DNA of 64,000 bases, from assembly GCF_030463565.1 (NCBI RefSeq), contig NC_134648.1, positions 47,182,346-47,246,345 of the forward strand. The letters are read 5' to 3'. The DNA is from Pelecanus crispus. Taxonomy: Eukaryota > Chordata > Aves > Pelecaniformes > Pelecanidae. The position numbers and the translations under genes were made by a program. The stretch's first letter is position 1, and the number at the start of each line of letters is the position of its first letter. Below are positions 1-11,295 of the stretch, piece by piece. The notes beneath the pieces are model-generated. The model was not told the origin of the DNA. It saw only the letters and a program-made list of their open reading frames with translations, and searched no databases.

Positions 1-73
1 GCCGGGCGCGGAGAGGGAGGCGGCGGCCGTGGTGACCTTCCTGACGGAGCAAGGCCAGGAGAAGGCGGAGGAG
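1..73 (+). CDS. BBOF1: BBOF1 exon 1 of window (5' end outside)
   Basis: Reading from base 2 gives a frame with VVTFLTEQGQEKAEE, which corresponds to the family's VVTFL segment. The donor is GAG|GTGTGC at 73/74, phase 0, so the next residue is the Ile of exon 2. The acceptor is not seen and probably lies left of the window. The exon sits in a CpG-rich block. Confidence 0.75.
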
Positions 74-480
74 GTGTGCGCGCAGCCGGGCAGGCCTCTC
101 TCCCCCGGGCCTCCCGGCCCAGCGTCCCGGTGTGCGGCCATCTGTAGCGGAACACCTGAGGGCGGGCCCTGCCCCCGCGCTGTTTCGGTGCCTGCGGCCG
201 GAGATGGGCAGTGCCCGTCCCGCCCCGCCCCGCCCCGCCCCGGCCGTGCGCAGGGCCCGGCGGCGCGGGTGAACGTGGGGCAGCAGCGCGCCCTGGCCGC
301 GGGAAGGCCCTCGGGCGGCGGCGGGGAGGCCTGGCCCCTAGCGCCCTGCCTGCCCGGGACCCGCTCCTCAGCCGGGACGACGGCCTCCGGTTTTGCTCCC
401 CCTCAGTCCAAGGGAGAGGGCAACGTAGCGCAGGGAGGCCAGCGGAGGGGCAGCGAAGCGCTCGGGGGCTTCAGCACATG
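1..480. promoter_or_regulatory. CpG-rich block over BBOF1 exon 1
   Basis: Very GC- and CpG-rich DNA, ending sharply near 480 where AT-rich intron begins. It includes a (CGCCC)4 GC-box run at 221-240. It is probably the downstream part of a CpG island at the 5' end of BBOF1. The transcription start lies left of the window and is not seen. Confidence 0.55.
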
Positions 481-3400
481 GTGTGCTGTGCAAGGAGAGG
501 CTGAAGCGTTTGCTCAGCTTGAAAAAAGAGAAAGCTAAGGGGGAATCCACTGGGTTTAGCTACCTGGAGAAGGTTTTAAAGACCCAAACTCTACTTAGAA
601 CACAATGAAGAAAAAAAAGCCCTACACTGCAGCTTCCATTTCCTCCATCGCAGATTATTTCACTTTAGTCCTATGCCTGCTTTTCTAAATTCAAGCACCA
701 AGCAAACCCCTTTTTCATTTAGAAAAAACAAAAATGGAAACTAAATTTAAAATATTTTAACATTCTATTTATTGAATAAGCAGGTACAAAGCTCTGATCC
801 CCAGGACATTGGTGAGGTCAAATGGTAGGAGACAATCTTCTTGCTCACATCCCACCATTTCCTTGCAGCCTATCCAGTATAGAAACCTTACTCAGACCTT
901 TTTCCAGCTGCCTGTTTTTCTCTCTGTATCTGTCTTTTTTTCTCCTTTTCTAAACCGCTTCTCTAATGCTGCACCACTATCCAAAACAGTAAAGAAGAAA
1001 ACCCTCTGTCCACATAGTTTTTATTCTTCAGTAGCCACAGATCTGTTTGTATCTAAAATGTGTGGGGTTTTATAGTTTAAGCTTACATTATCTCCTATGC
1101 TTAACATAAACAGTTTTACACATGGTTTAATTGACCCGAACACTGCAAACAAGGGATCTTTCCCCTCTTTCTGTGTCTTCTCATAATTAAATTTGAAGAC
1201 AAGAACGCAGTGAGGATACCACCCCCCCAGTTATTGTTTCTTGATTTCTCTTTTCACAGATTGAGAAACTGAAGCAGGAGCTGATTGATTTGAAACAGCA
1301 AGCACAAGAAGAGAAGCAGCAGCTGGTGAATGAACTTTCCTCTTTGTCCTCAGAACAGTGGGGTCTTCTGAGCAGGCTGAAAAGTAGTTCTGATTTTAAT
1401 ATCCTCCACAAGGAACAAGCTAGGGCAGTTAACTGTTACAGGTTTTGATGTGAAAATATTGCATGAAGAACGAACTTGAAAAAAAGCAATGGTGATGTGG
1501 GAGTTATCCCATGACTCTGTAGCATTATTTCAGATAGTAGTAGGACTATTTTATAGCATCTGAAATAGTATTAGGAACCAGCTGGGTAATGGTGAGGCCA
1601 GAGGCACAGCAAAAACACATTTCATTTTTACCAAGATAAACAATAAACTACTTTGAATTCTTTTATAGTTCTCCTTCATTCATTACTGTTGAACCAAGAA
1701 TTCTTAAAAAGAATGGAGAAAATTATTATTTGTTAATCTGGCTTCAATAAGAAACACAGAACTGTGCTCATCTGCACTTTAAGACAGTTATCTCCCATCA
1801 AGCAGGCTCCACAAGGAACTTTCTCCCCCTGCAGATTATAAAGAGCAGAAAAGGCTATACATGATAGATGCAGTGTGTTGACCTTGGCTGCACGCCAGGT
1901 GCCCACCAAGCTGTTCTATCACTCTCCTCCTCAGCTGGACAGGGGAGAGAAAAAATAGGAAAAAAGGCAGGACAAAAGTCTCATGGGTCGAGATAGGGAC
2001 AGGGAGATCACTCGGCAATTACTGTCACGGGCAAAACAGGCTCGACCTGGGGAAAATCAGTTTAATTTATTGCCAATCAAAACTGAGTAGGGTAATGAGA
2101 AATAAAACCAAATCTTAAAACACCTTCCCCCTGGGCTCAACTTCACTCCCGCTTTCTCTACCTCCTTCCCCCCAGCAGCTCAGGGGGACAGGGAATGGGG
2201 GTTGCGGTCAGTTCATCACACATTGTCTCTGCTGCTCCTTCCTCCTCACACTCTTCCTCTGCTCCAGCGTGGGGTCCCTCCCACAGGAGACAGTTCCCCA
2301 CAAACTTCTCCAACATTATTCCTTCTCACGGGCTACAGTTCTTCACGAACTGCTCCAGCATGGGTCCCTTCCACGGGCTGCAGTCCTTCAGGAGCAGACT
2401 GCTCCAGCGTGGGTCCCCCATGGGGGTCACAAGTCCTGCCAGCAAACCTGCTCCAGCGTGGGCTCCTCTCCCCACAGGTCTACAGGTCCTGCCAGGAGCC
2501 TGCTCCAGCGCAGGCTTCCCATGGGGTCACAGCCTCCTTTGGGCACATCCACCTGCTCGAGCGTGGGGTCCTCCCCGGGCTGCAGGTGGATATCTGCTCC
2601 ACCATGGACCTCCATGGGCTGCAGGGGCACAGCCTGCCCCACCATGGGCTTCACCATGGGATGCAGGGGAATCTCTGCTCCGGTGCCTGGAGCACCTCCT
2701 CCCCCTCCTTCACTGACCTTGGTGTCTGCAGGGTTGTTTCCCTCGCATATTCTCACTCCTCTCTCTGCTGCTGTTGTTCCACTGCAGGTTTTTTTCTCCA
2801 TTCCTAAATAAGTTATCCCAGAGGTGCTATCACCATTGCTGATGGGCTCAGCCTTGACCAGCAGCGGGTCCGTCTCAGAGCTGGCTGGCATTGTCTCTGT
2901 TGGACACAGGGGAAGCTTCTAGCAGCTTCTCACAGAAGGCATCCCTATAGTCCCCCCACTACCAAAACCTGGCCATGCAAACCCAATACAAGGATATTAT
3001 GGACGTTGCTTTACACTTACTATTCATTTCTAGACTTGTTATTTCACTGGAGTGTAGCTTCTGCTGAGTTTGCAGCATTTCTTCTAAATATGAATTCCTT
3101 GTTTTTTAAAACACTGCAGCTCAGTATAATTTCAGACATTCCGTTCCGTGTGCTCTGTGTTTTATGTTACAATATTTGATGATTGGTTTATCTCATTTTG
3201 CTTTCTTCTTATTGAGAATTTCTAATTTGCAGGCACACTATTATGCCCAACAAATAAAACAACTGGAAGAAAAATTTCAGAAAAAAGTCAGAGAAACTGG
3301 CCAAATTCAATTAGAACTGAAATTAATAAAGGAGTTCCACAGGGAGAAAGCAGCTATGGAGAAAGAGCTGGAAGATGTAAGTTTGTCATAAATACGTGTT

Positions 3401-6400
3401 TGCAATATTTATTTAAAAAGCAACTTTTCTGTCTGCATGGCAGCATAGAGTTTGGGAATGGAGGAGCACAGACATGGCCTATCTACTGGATTGTTTTCTT
3501 TACAGTTTTCAGAGAGTGAGGAAAAGCTGATAAAACACAAGTTCTGTAGCCAGAACTCACTTCTGTAATAGTCCAGTGCTGTAGGGTTGGGTTTGTTTTT
3601 TTATACAGTAACATGGAATCGTACAAACATATATGTGGATGGACTAGAGCATCTAATACACACTTCAAAGATATGTCTGGAGGAGCTAGCAATTGGCTAT
3701 AAGCAGTATAAGTCTGACGGATTTATCACTAGTCAGCTCAGTTAGGATGTGAATGCTAGTATTGTATCGTCTTTTCAACCACATGAGCCATTTATAATAT
3801 AAAACTAGGGACTGTCTTTCACTAAGCACTTATACAGCACATGACCTAATCAGAGATACTTTGGAGCTGTAATACAAATATTAAATAGTAGTATTGGCTG
3901 CAAAACATTTCAGCATGGGATAAAAAAATATCCCAGCTGACTGATGACATGAAAAAAGTGTCTCGAGCAATTCAAGTGCCTTGCTGACTCAGCTCTGCTG
4001 GAATATTTTTCAACCACAAGAAGGGGCTTAGGAACAACACCAGATACTTTCCATGGAGACAAATGATTGGTCAACAGCATTTGGATTATTAATATAAAGC
4101 TGCTTTTAAGCTAAGATATCAAATGCGAGTTAGGCGTTTTTCAAAGAATGCTTGAGGCATTGGACTTCGAATGATCTTGATGACTTGAATGAATAGACAA
4201 AGTAAAGCAGATTTCTAAAACTGAGCATTAAACAGAGTGACAGTGTGTGTGGATGACTGCCAGTGATCTGAAAATATGGGCAAAGGTGAACTATGAAAGG
4301 GAAGCAAAGCAAAAGTCAGAAGGTTAAGTGAATTTTATAGTGTAAAAATTTGATTAAGACTATGGGTGGTGCCAGGAAAGACTACCAAATTCCTGCTTGA
4401 AGAGTACATCCACACTTGTATTGTTGAAATAAAATGCCATAATTACAGACATTTTATTTTTTATCATAGTTAAAAGAGAGTATGGAGATTTCAAACAGGA
4501 GACATCAGGAAGTTGTGAGATTGGAGAGGAGGTTTCTTGAAGAAAAGGTAAAGACTGACAGACAGTTAAAGAAACTTTTATTAGAACAAAATGATTTCTC
4601 CCACTGACAACTCTGATTTGTATAGTTTTCACAGTTCTTTACTGAACACTTTACAATTTCCCATGTCAATAAAAGTATGATGAAGGAGCTGGAGGCTAGG
4701 TGCAGCTTTCCAAGGAAAAACATGGGATGGCAGGATCCCAGAAAGGCCACATTCTCCATTTCCATCGGGTACTTCAGCGCCCTTGGGGTTTCTTTCTTTT
4801 TCTAGCAAGAAGTTGGGTGAACTGAAAACTGCAGGTGTGATTTTAGAATTTGCACTGTTTAAGATTTTAGCTTTGGTGCCACAGGTCTCATGTAAAATTT
4901 AAGCAGGCTTTTCTCCCTTTCAGAAAAGACTGGAAGACAATGTTCAGAAAAAGCAAATAATGATGGCAGAGACCGCCCAGCGTGAGGCTGTTTTGTAAGA
5001 AACACTTGCTTTTCCTGTTTTCTACTTTACAAAAATGTTTTAGCGCTGTGTTCTAAGTTGCCTGTGTTACTACATGGGCTTTGAAGGGCAAAATCAGCGA
5101 TGACCTAGGCTGTTTTTATATTAAAAATGTCAAGATGATGTCAGCACTTACATTTAAACTGTAAGACTTATGCTGGTTCCAGGGGAGGACTGGAGGTAAT
5201 ACTATCACAATGGTACCGCTTTTTCTTTGTTCTCCCAGTCCAGATGTAGGACTAGAAGCAAAGCTATGAAAACTTGGTACAGACCTGTAAGTATTTTACA
5301 GCTTAGCTCTGAAATTAGTACACTGAAATACTGATTTTAATATAAAAAAAGCAAGAAAGGTTGTGACTAAAGCTCCTGGATTTTGTTTCTCTCTGTCCAG
5401 GCAGCTGAACAGCACTGGGAGAGAGGTGTTTAAGGAGAATGTTCGTCTTCACGGTGCATTTGCTTACCAGCTGAAAGAGACAATGGTATTGCAGAAAATC
5501 AACCATAAGTTAGAAGAGGACAAAACTCTTCTGTTATAGGAGAAGGTTTCTGCTCTGGGTTTAATTCTGTTTCATTTTCCTCCAGGAATGGGTACATCTG
5601 GATACAGATGTAAATTTACTGAGGCTGACCTCTCCCTGGTCAGACACCTCCACAGTTACTGATTTTGGAGTTGTCTGAAGAAGAGCTCTTCTTCTATCTT
5701 AATTATGGAGGAGAAAGAAGGAAGGGTTTCCTATGCTAGCCCATTGAGACTAGGTCTCTCTGTAATGTATACTACATACCAAGCCTTCTTTATCTGGCTT
5801 CTCTTGTAAACAAAAACCTGATCCCAGAGAATTATTCACTCTCCAATGAGAAGGTGCCAGCATGTTTACCACATTGTCAGTGTTGGGGGGAAAAAACCCC
5901 CTCTAGATTTGGTGCAAATGAAATAAAAGCCCAAATAATTTCTTCTCATCTTTTAGGAAACCAGTGAGGGTTTGATTCGAAAACATATCCTACAGATCAA
6001 TTGCCAGAAAGCACAGATTGGAGATCTGCAGCATAAGGTGGAAAAGCTGGAGATGGCCTTACGTTGCATGACCAGAGAATCTGTGAGAGAGACTCAGAAA
6101 ACACAGCATCAGGTGCTGGTAGAAAACCAGGCAAGCATGGTGGAGATCAAGAAACTGCAGCAACTACTAGAAATGAAGGATCGGGAGATGAACCGAGTGA
6201 AGAAACTAGCCCGGAATATCTTAAAGGAGAGGACTGAGGTGGAACAGTTCTTCCTAGATGCTCTGGAACATGTGAAGCAGGAGATCATATCCAGTAGAAA
6301 GCACTATAAGAAAAAGGCCCAAGCTGCCTGTTACAGAAAAATGATGGAGGCATGTGCAGGGAAGGAAGAATTTCCCAAAATCAAAACATTCAAAAGCAAC

Positions 6401-9400
6401 ACAAATAGCACGAATAGTGTGTACAGAGACCTAGAGGAAGCAGAGAAATGCTGCTGGTATTGAAACATCAAAAACTAGTGTTTATCTTCCTAGCACACCT
6501 GAAAAAAACCCTTTGCGTGATAATATTGTCTAGATTTGGAAAGCCTGTGGAGGCTTCTGTAGTGAGAATAACTGTACGAGGTTAATATCCTATCAATCAG
6601 TAGTGACTTTGTGGGCACCTAGTTTCAACAGGGCTATTACTTTTTGGTCATTATTTCTATGGATTAAGTTAAAGATAAGCTCGAAAGAGTTCTTTGCATA
6701 TTCTGCCATGTGCTGTGGAATTTGATATAGAACTTCCAGTATAGATGTGCTTCTGCAGTTTCCTTTTAATAATTATTGTTGCTTCTGTAATCTTTTTGGT
6801 TTTATAGGCATTGCTCTTCCGGCATTGCTCTTTTGCTTTTTACTTACTCCAGTGAGCTGACAACACTGAAGCCTAAAAATCGCAATTAAGACGCTAACAG
6901 CTCTTTACTATGTTGGTGATCACGTTAACAGAAACGTCCAGTAGACAGCAAATCCAGTCTTTTTTCAACTGTTTTTCCATATGTCATAAGCCCCTGCTTT
7001 GCATTGTGCTCTCAAAGGCTATTTTCCTCAAGCTTCATAATAATCTAAAAATTAAGCAATTACATGAAATAGACACTGACATAACAAAAACAAGATCACA
7101 TGCAGTACAGTACTGATTGACAGGATTACATTGTATAGTGAATAAACCAAAATCTCAGATTTATAAGTGTGAGTATCTCAGAATTTGTATTAGGATGCAG
7201 CTCAGTTTAAATTAGGGCTACACATGCCACAGTGGCCAGGATGACAGGTCTCCAACCTCCTGCTGGAAGTCTGTGCCTACAAACTGCAGCAGTGTCCAGG
7301 CACTTGGATTTTAAGTCACAGACTTAAGGTCCCCCATAGCTGAAGTTTGCATACATCCTTGGCGAGAGATCAAAATTATCCCACTCCCAAATAAAATGTT
7401 TGGTTAGTATGCATTGGCTATTGAATAACTTGGCAACACACAATCAGTGGGAATGGTTTGTTCAGTTCAAGTTATCTTATCTCAAAAATGATAACAGCAG
7501 AAACACTTCATGAAAAATCAGAGGTGAAAGTAGTTATTGAGATCTAAGGAAGCTTCTCCTTGGAGCAAGAGAAGGGGGAGACTGGAACCGGGAATGAAAA
7601 CTGGTTATGTGTCTCGACCCTTTTATGTGTGAACAGGAGAAGCAAGGGAAGGATAATGTACTTGAATATAATCCATGGTAGTACTAACTCTCCCCCTCCC
7701 ACTATTTGTAACCACTGCACGTGTAACAGAAATCATCAGGTTTGTTCTACTTAGACAGCCCATAGATTTAGAAGTCAAAAAGACAGCACTGTGTGCTCAG
7801 ATTTATTTTTTGAGTTTACATGCTATGAATACCTGAACAAGAACAACGCAGAGCTAGAATTTAAAACCTGTTTTACACATACAGATTCCATGAGAGATAT
7901 GGCTTGACATTTTCTTCATTGATCTTTTCTGTGTTTTTCAGGGAAAAAATCCAGTTTGAAAAAGTGGATATCAGTGAGTTGACATGGGAACAAAAAGAAC
8001 GTGTTCTGCGATTGCTTTTTGCCAAAATGAATGGCACAAATCCATGGTAATATTCTGTTTCTTCAGTAGGTGAATGCTGAACTTTCCCTGTTACAGGGGC
8101 TGATAACTCCAGGTCAGGGGATTCCAAGAAGCTCTGAATCTAACACCAGAATCTAGCTAACTGTGTGACTTGGTGTGAGTTACTTTAACCTTTTGAAAAA
8201 GGTGATTTCACCTTCTGAAAAGGTTGATATACTATGTGCTAATTTTGTACATGCACCAGACTATACTGTTAGATCTTTGTGTGCAGTATCAAAAGAAAAG
8301 CAAGTGGAAGTAAATTTTGGTAGTGCTGAGGAAGAGAGGAGAAGTGAGGAGAATTAACTTTGCTCAGTGCAGTGGGATTAATTTTGTTCAGTCATTAATA
8401 AATCCCTATCCATCTTTACCAAACAAGTAAATAATGTATATTGTGACAGTAGCACTCCCCACATGTATTTCCTTTTAGTAAGCATACCATAAAGCAATCT
8501 GCCCAGTATTAAAAGGTACAAATACCCACAACCAGATTATTAAAAGTGTACTTACTCTATGGCTCATTGCTGTCTGCGTAAGAAACTTGGGAGCATGACT
8601 TTAGCGATACCTAAAATACGTCTCACTGGAAATTCAAAGTTCAAACAGCATTAAGTATATTATAAGCTGGGAACTGAGGCATAAGAGGGCCCAAAGAGAA
8701 CTGTAAAATGCTGTGATTTTTAATGGAGTTTGGGGAGACCTAATGCTTAGGGTGGAATATCAGCTTCTCTGTATTAAAAAAGTTTATTTAATTTTTTTAA
8801 AAAATAAATTTATATTTTGTTGGCAAAAGTTACATTAATGGAATTTTAGCAAATTTTGTGAAGGTTATTACAGTGGAAGTAAGAAATATATAATTAAATG
8901 ATTCATCCATCAGCTTTTATGTCTCCAATTTATGCGTGGATCTAACTCCTTTTATTGGTATTTGCCAACATACAAGAGCACACATAAAGCTGTAGAGTAT
9001 GAAAGCTTGAGGAATGGAATACAAACACTTCATTTTAAGTTGACTTATGATTAAACCTAGTTTTTAAAAAACTTTTTTTTTGTTTGTTTCTCCTCATTCC
9101 CTTTTAATTGTAATGATTGTGCCACAAAATACAGAATTCCATAGTGAACTGAACTCAGGTTTGATTCATAGTGCTGATTTTGGAGAGTGTACTGCAGTAG
9201 CTCAGGTGCCCCGGTGTTTTTTGCTTGCTTTTCATTTTAGAAAACAAGTTTGGTGTGGGATTAGAAACATGGCTGAGAGTAAAACACCGTTAGCTGAGGA
9301 TTACTTTGCTTTTGTGTCTTCCTCACAGGAAATACACCAGAATTTTGGCTACTTCTCCAGCTCCTGACGATGCTAAAGAAGAAAGCAAAATTGGGTAAGA

Positions 9401-11126
9401 TAATAAATTATACCACACTATCTAACATGTTCTCAGTCCTGGTTATATATAAATGGATGCAATTGTCTCTCTGTTATCCTTCCCACTTTAGAATACTTTG
9501 GTTTGTCTGAAGATCTGTATTAGTGTGTTTATACACAAGTAAATGTATGTGTGACAAGAGAGAGGAATTTTTTATTTATTTTGAAATTTTTGGTCATGTT
9601 GATCTTTTAACAGCAGGAATTTAGACTCAGCTCTCATGAAAAAAAAATTGATCTCATGCCCCTTAAAGCCTGCTCTTATTGAAAAGCAGCTTTGTTATTT
9701 TTGGAGGATTGTCTTGTGAAAGGCCATGATCATACAAGGAGAGGCATTTTCAGCTAGCACAGCAAGCTTTGATTAAAAGGCAAAAATCTGTCAAGCTGAT
9801 GTTGCGTTCAGTATGGAATCACTTAGAGAGAATGAACCAGGAGGAAGATTCATATGCCTGATTTTCAGATACAGACTCAAATACAACTATATAGCTAATT
9901 ATAACACTCCAAGGCAAGCAATATCAACTTACCCTGGAGGAATAAGTAGGGAGGGGTTCTGGCATGCCATCATGTCAGACATGAGGCAGTCAAGCACACA
10001 AAACAAAATGGAATACTCATCATCAAATGACCAGATAAAACTCATAAGCAGGAGTCTTGGAGGGATTTATATGGAAAGATGAGAGACACCTCCTTTGGAG
10101 AGGCAGACTGCCAGTTCCAGAAACGGGCGTGGAAGCAAGTTGTAGCCTTTTTTTGTACAGACAGGGAAAAAAACCAGAAGTGGAAGTCATAAGGCCCAAT
10201 TCTCAAAGGTGGTTAAAGTATTTTAACATCATCTTTGGACTTAAGAGTATTAAATAGCTTTGAGAATCTAGACTGCAGTGCCTTCTAGGCAAGAAACAAT
10301 TTTTAATAGGAGGCAAAACGTTGCCTGTAAAATTGTATTTTAATAGAGTCTAAAGAAATTATGAGATACTTTATACTTAGACTATACTTTTGTATAATAT
10401 AGAAGATATATTCTTTAGCTTAACTTTTTATAGTGAATGTTGAAATAAAAAGGAGAATAAACGGGTGGAAAGCAGTAACAGCAGTGACATGAGGCAGGTA
10501 CATCATGACCAGTCAGCATCTGCAGCTTGATCTAAAAAAGCATTTCATTAACTAAAAAAGGCAGGTGCAAGATATGTATTTCTAGTACAATTATTTAAAA
10601 CCGTCTGTTTAAAAAATGCTGTTGGAAATGCAGATAATCAGAAAAGATGTTTGTGCCCAAATGTAAAGATTATACAAGTGTCTAGAACAGGTCTGGAGAA
10701 AGCACAAGGATACTCCCGCAATTCTTCAGTGAGCAGGTAAGCTTGATAAAGACTGCTTTTGTTACAGGAGAAGCTGGATTTTAGAATTTCTAAAGGAAAG
10801 ATATAATGGGTTTTAAGAGGACAACGGAAAAGTCAGACTAGCACTACTGATTAGGAAGCAAATTAAGGCATTTTGAAAGTGAATGACTGTAGACAATATT
10901 AGACACTGTTAATTAGTATTCTTTTCCCACGTGCAAGAATGAATGCCAATGTCTTAATGGTGATTTACCTAGAGTATTTTACCTTTGCAGCACAGAAAAT
11001 ACTTCTCCCAACCTAATATTCATTACACAACAGGCCAAATTATCAGATTCATCATCTTCTGCAGTACTCCTTCCGTGTATTCAGATGTTAACACCGCAGA
11101 GTAAGGCAGCTGTACACTTTGCATGA
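1..11126 (+). CDS. BBOF1: BBOF1 (basal body orientation factor 1, CCDC176), 5'-partial, ten coding exons
   Basis: The family is a long coiled-coil protein of multiciliated cells and sperm. It acts at basal bodies and axonemes to keep centrioles aligned with ciliary flow. Ten exons (1-73, 1260-1325, 3233-3376, 4470-4547, 4924-4994, 5401-5545, 5957-6456, 7942-8046, 9329-9394, 10991-11126) join in compatible phases to about 460 codons. The product is rich in Glu, Lys, Gln and Leu heptads and matches my memory of mammalian BBOF1 across its length, for example VVTFL, ELKLIKEF, REMNRVKKLARNIL and LTWEQKERVLRLLFAKMNG. Mammalian BBOF1 is about 530 residues, so some 60-70 N-terminal residues lie left of the window. 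The odd point is an in-frame TAG at 5537-5539 in exon 6, described separately. All other exons are open with usable splice sites. The gene converges on ALDH6A1, as in mammals. Confidence 0.9.
481..1259. other. BBOF1 intron 1, AT-rich part
   Basis: AT-rich intronic sequence with no coding, repeat or RNA-gene signal that I recognise. The short ORF at 809-1075 has no coding character. Confidence 0.5.
1260..1325 (+). CDS. BBOF1: BBOF1 exon 2
   Basis: 22 codons, IEKLKQELIDL...EEKQQL, after a TTTTCACAG acceptor. The donor is CTG|GTGAAT, phase 0. The frame stays open beyond the donor for about 40 codons. The donor is placed here because joining to exon 3 restores the family pattern (EEKxxL followed by AxxYAxQI). 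Confidence 0.85.
2255..2690. repeat. Degenerate tandem array inside LTR copy 1
   Basis: The core CTGCTCCAGCGTGGG or a close variant recurs near 2260, 2351, 2400, 2449, 2501, 2553 and 2595, mostly 45-52 bp apart. One 45-bp stretch (about 2328-2372) is absent from copy 2, as expected for a tandem array that changes unit number. Confidence 0.7.
2427..2891 (-). CDS. ORF inside solitary LTR copy 1 (unknown, probably not a protein gene)
   Basis: A 154-codon ATG-initiated minus-strand frame covering most of the LTR. It begins MPASSETDP and then shares KAEPISNGDSTSGITYLG and nearly all later residues with the ORF in LTR copy 2, ending in the same WQDL-stop. The second half is built from the LTR's 45-52 bp units and so repeats a PTLEQV motif. 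No known domain is visible. It may be an accessory reading frame of the retrovirus family or a by-product of GC-rich repeats that lack stops. Confidence 0.3.
   Translation of the reverse strand: MPASSETDPLLVKAEPISNGDSTSGITYLGMEKKTCSGTTAAERGVRICEGNNPADTKVSEGGGGGAPGTGAEIPLHPMVKPMVGQAVPLQPMEVHGGADIHLQPGEDPTLEQVDVPKGGCDPMGSLRWSRLLAGPVDLWGEEPTLEQVCWQDL
3233..3376 (+). CDS. BBOF1: BBOF1 exon 3
   Basis: 48 codons from AHYYAQQIKQLEEKF to MEKELED. The acceptor is TAATTTGCAG and the donor GAT|GTAAGT, both strong and phase 0. It contains the conserved ELKLIKEF block of the coiled coil. Confidence 0.9.
4470..4547 (+). CDS. BBOF1: BBOF1 exon 4
   Basis: 26 codons, LKESMEISNRRHQEVVRLER then RFLEEK. The acceptor is TTATCATAG and the donor AAG|GTAAAG. 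It follows the ELED end of exon 3 in the order seen in mammals. Confidence 0.9.
4924..4994 (+). CDS. BBOF1: BBOF1 exon 5
   Basis: 23 codons plus two bases, KRLEDNVQKKQIMMAETAQR then EAV. The acceptor is CCCTTTCAG and the donor TT|GTAAGA. It joins exon 6 through a split Leu codon to give EAVLQLNSTGREVFKENVRL. Confidence 0.9.
5401..5545 (+). CDS. BBOF1: BBOF1 exon 6, carrying an in-frame TAG
   Basis: The reading frame begins QLNSTGREVFKENVRL after a strong CTCTGTCCAG acceptor. It continues to KLEEDKTLLL and then meets TAG at 5537-5539, followed by GAG AAG and a weak donor, GTTTCT, at 5546. Exon 7 resumes in frame with ETSEG, and my recollection of mammalian BBOF1 has a Leu where the TAG stands. 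A second possible donor, ATG|GTATTG at 5485/5486, is also phase 0. It would remove 60 bases including the stop without changing frame. Whether the stop is real, an assembly error or spliced out cannot be decided here. Confidence 0.8.
5957..6456 (+). CDS. BBOF1: BBOF1 exon 7 (largest)
   Basis: 500 bases, from ETSEGLIRKHILQ to EAEKCCW. It holds the best conserved part of the protein: KVEKLEMAL, LVENQASM, REMNRVKKLARNIL, ERTEVEQFFLDAL, SSRKHYK and KMMEAC. The acceptor is ATCTTTTAG. The donor TG|GTATTG splits the Trp codon that exon 8 completes. The open frame runs only four bases past the donor before TGA, which supports the boundary. Confidence 0.95.
6457..7941. other. BBOF1 intron 7, no feature seen
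   Basis: Ordinary AT-rich intron. Short ORFs at 6910 and 7560 lack splice context or coding bias. No repeat family recognised. Confidence 0.5.
7942..8046 (+). CDS. BBOF1: BBOF1 exon 8
   Basis: Encodes EKIQFEKVDISELTWEQKER and then VLRLLFAKMNGTNPW. The acceptor is TGTTTTTCAG and the donor TG|GTAATA. The LTWEQKERVLRLLFAKMNG block is a recognisable C-terminal signature of the family. Confidence 0.95.
8047..9328. other. BBOF1 intron 8, no feature seen
   Basis: AT-rich intron with nothing I can name. The frame open at 9080-9367 overlaps exon 9 but reads through its acceptor by chance. Confidence 0.5.
9329..9394 (+). CDS. BBOF1: BBOF1 exon 9
   Basis: Encodes KYTRILATSPAPDDAKEESK then IG. The acceptor is TTCCTCACAG and the donor GG|GTAAGA. 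The phase (1 in, 2 out) matches exons 8 and 10. Confidence 0.85.
9395..10990. other. BBOF1 intron 9, no feature seen
   Basis: Intron before the terminal exon. Two overlapping ORFs (9813-10082 and 10057-10257) have no flanking splice sites in a matching phase and no family resemblance. I treat them as chance. Confidence 0.5.
10991..11126 (+). CDS. BBOF1: BBOF1 exon 10 (terminal, with stop)
   Basis: After TTTACCTTTGCAG the frame completes a Gly codon. It runs TENTSPNLIFITQQAKLSDS and on to a TGA at 11124-11126, 45 codons in all. The Ser-rich LTQQ-like tail resembles the mammalian C terminus. Too short to appear as a free-standing ORF; placed by acceptor and phase. Confidence 0.75.
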
Positions 11127-11295
11127 ACGACAGCCACAGCAATTACCAACTCATCTGCACTTTTTGTTTTGGAAGTTATCTTGTGAGCAAAGCTGTGAAT
11201 TCTAAATCCCCTGTCTGCTGCTGCACTGCTGCTTTGACTATGCATTTGAAATCCATTTGAAATATAGTTATTTTCCTGCTCCTTAAAGTAAAGAT

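Larger units (their letters stand above)
1874..2990 (-). mobile_element. Solitary ERV LTR, copy 1 (BBOF1 intron 2)
   Basis: 1,117 bp, bounded by TG and CA and closely similar over its whole length to 41676-42756. Read on the minus strand it begins TGTATTGGGTTTGC and carries AATAAA near its end (about 2070), followed by a U5-like stretch, so minus is the probable orientation. A GC-rich degenerate array of 45-52 bp units, each with a core like CTGCTCCAGCGTGGG, fills about 2255-2690. No internal retroviral sequence flanks it. No target duplication is recognisable (left flank TGCAG, right flank AGGAT). The 5' edge on the plus strand lacks a few bases present in copy 2. I know the family as common in bird genomes but cannot give a database name. 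Confidence 0.85.

Noticed and set aside
29-538. 169-codon ORF at the left edge
   Set aside because: Only its first 15 codons are BBOF1 exon 1. The rest reads through the donor into GC-rich intron.
1326-1450. Continuation of BBOF1 exon 2 reading frame past 1325
   Set aside because: It stays open about 40 codons, but the family alignment resumes exactly at exon 3 when splicing occurs at 1325/1326.
2195-2811. Three overlapping plus-strand ORFs in LTR copy 1 (and matching ones at 41,977-42,581)
   Set aside because: They come from the tandem GC-rich LTR units, differ in start and length between copies, and have no domain; the minus-strand frame is the more consistent one.
9813-10257. Two overlapping ORFs in BBOF1 intron 9 that could be an extra exon
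   Set aside because: No acceptor/donor pair in matching phase, no resemblance to BBOF1, and exons 9 and 10 already join in phase.
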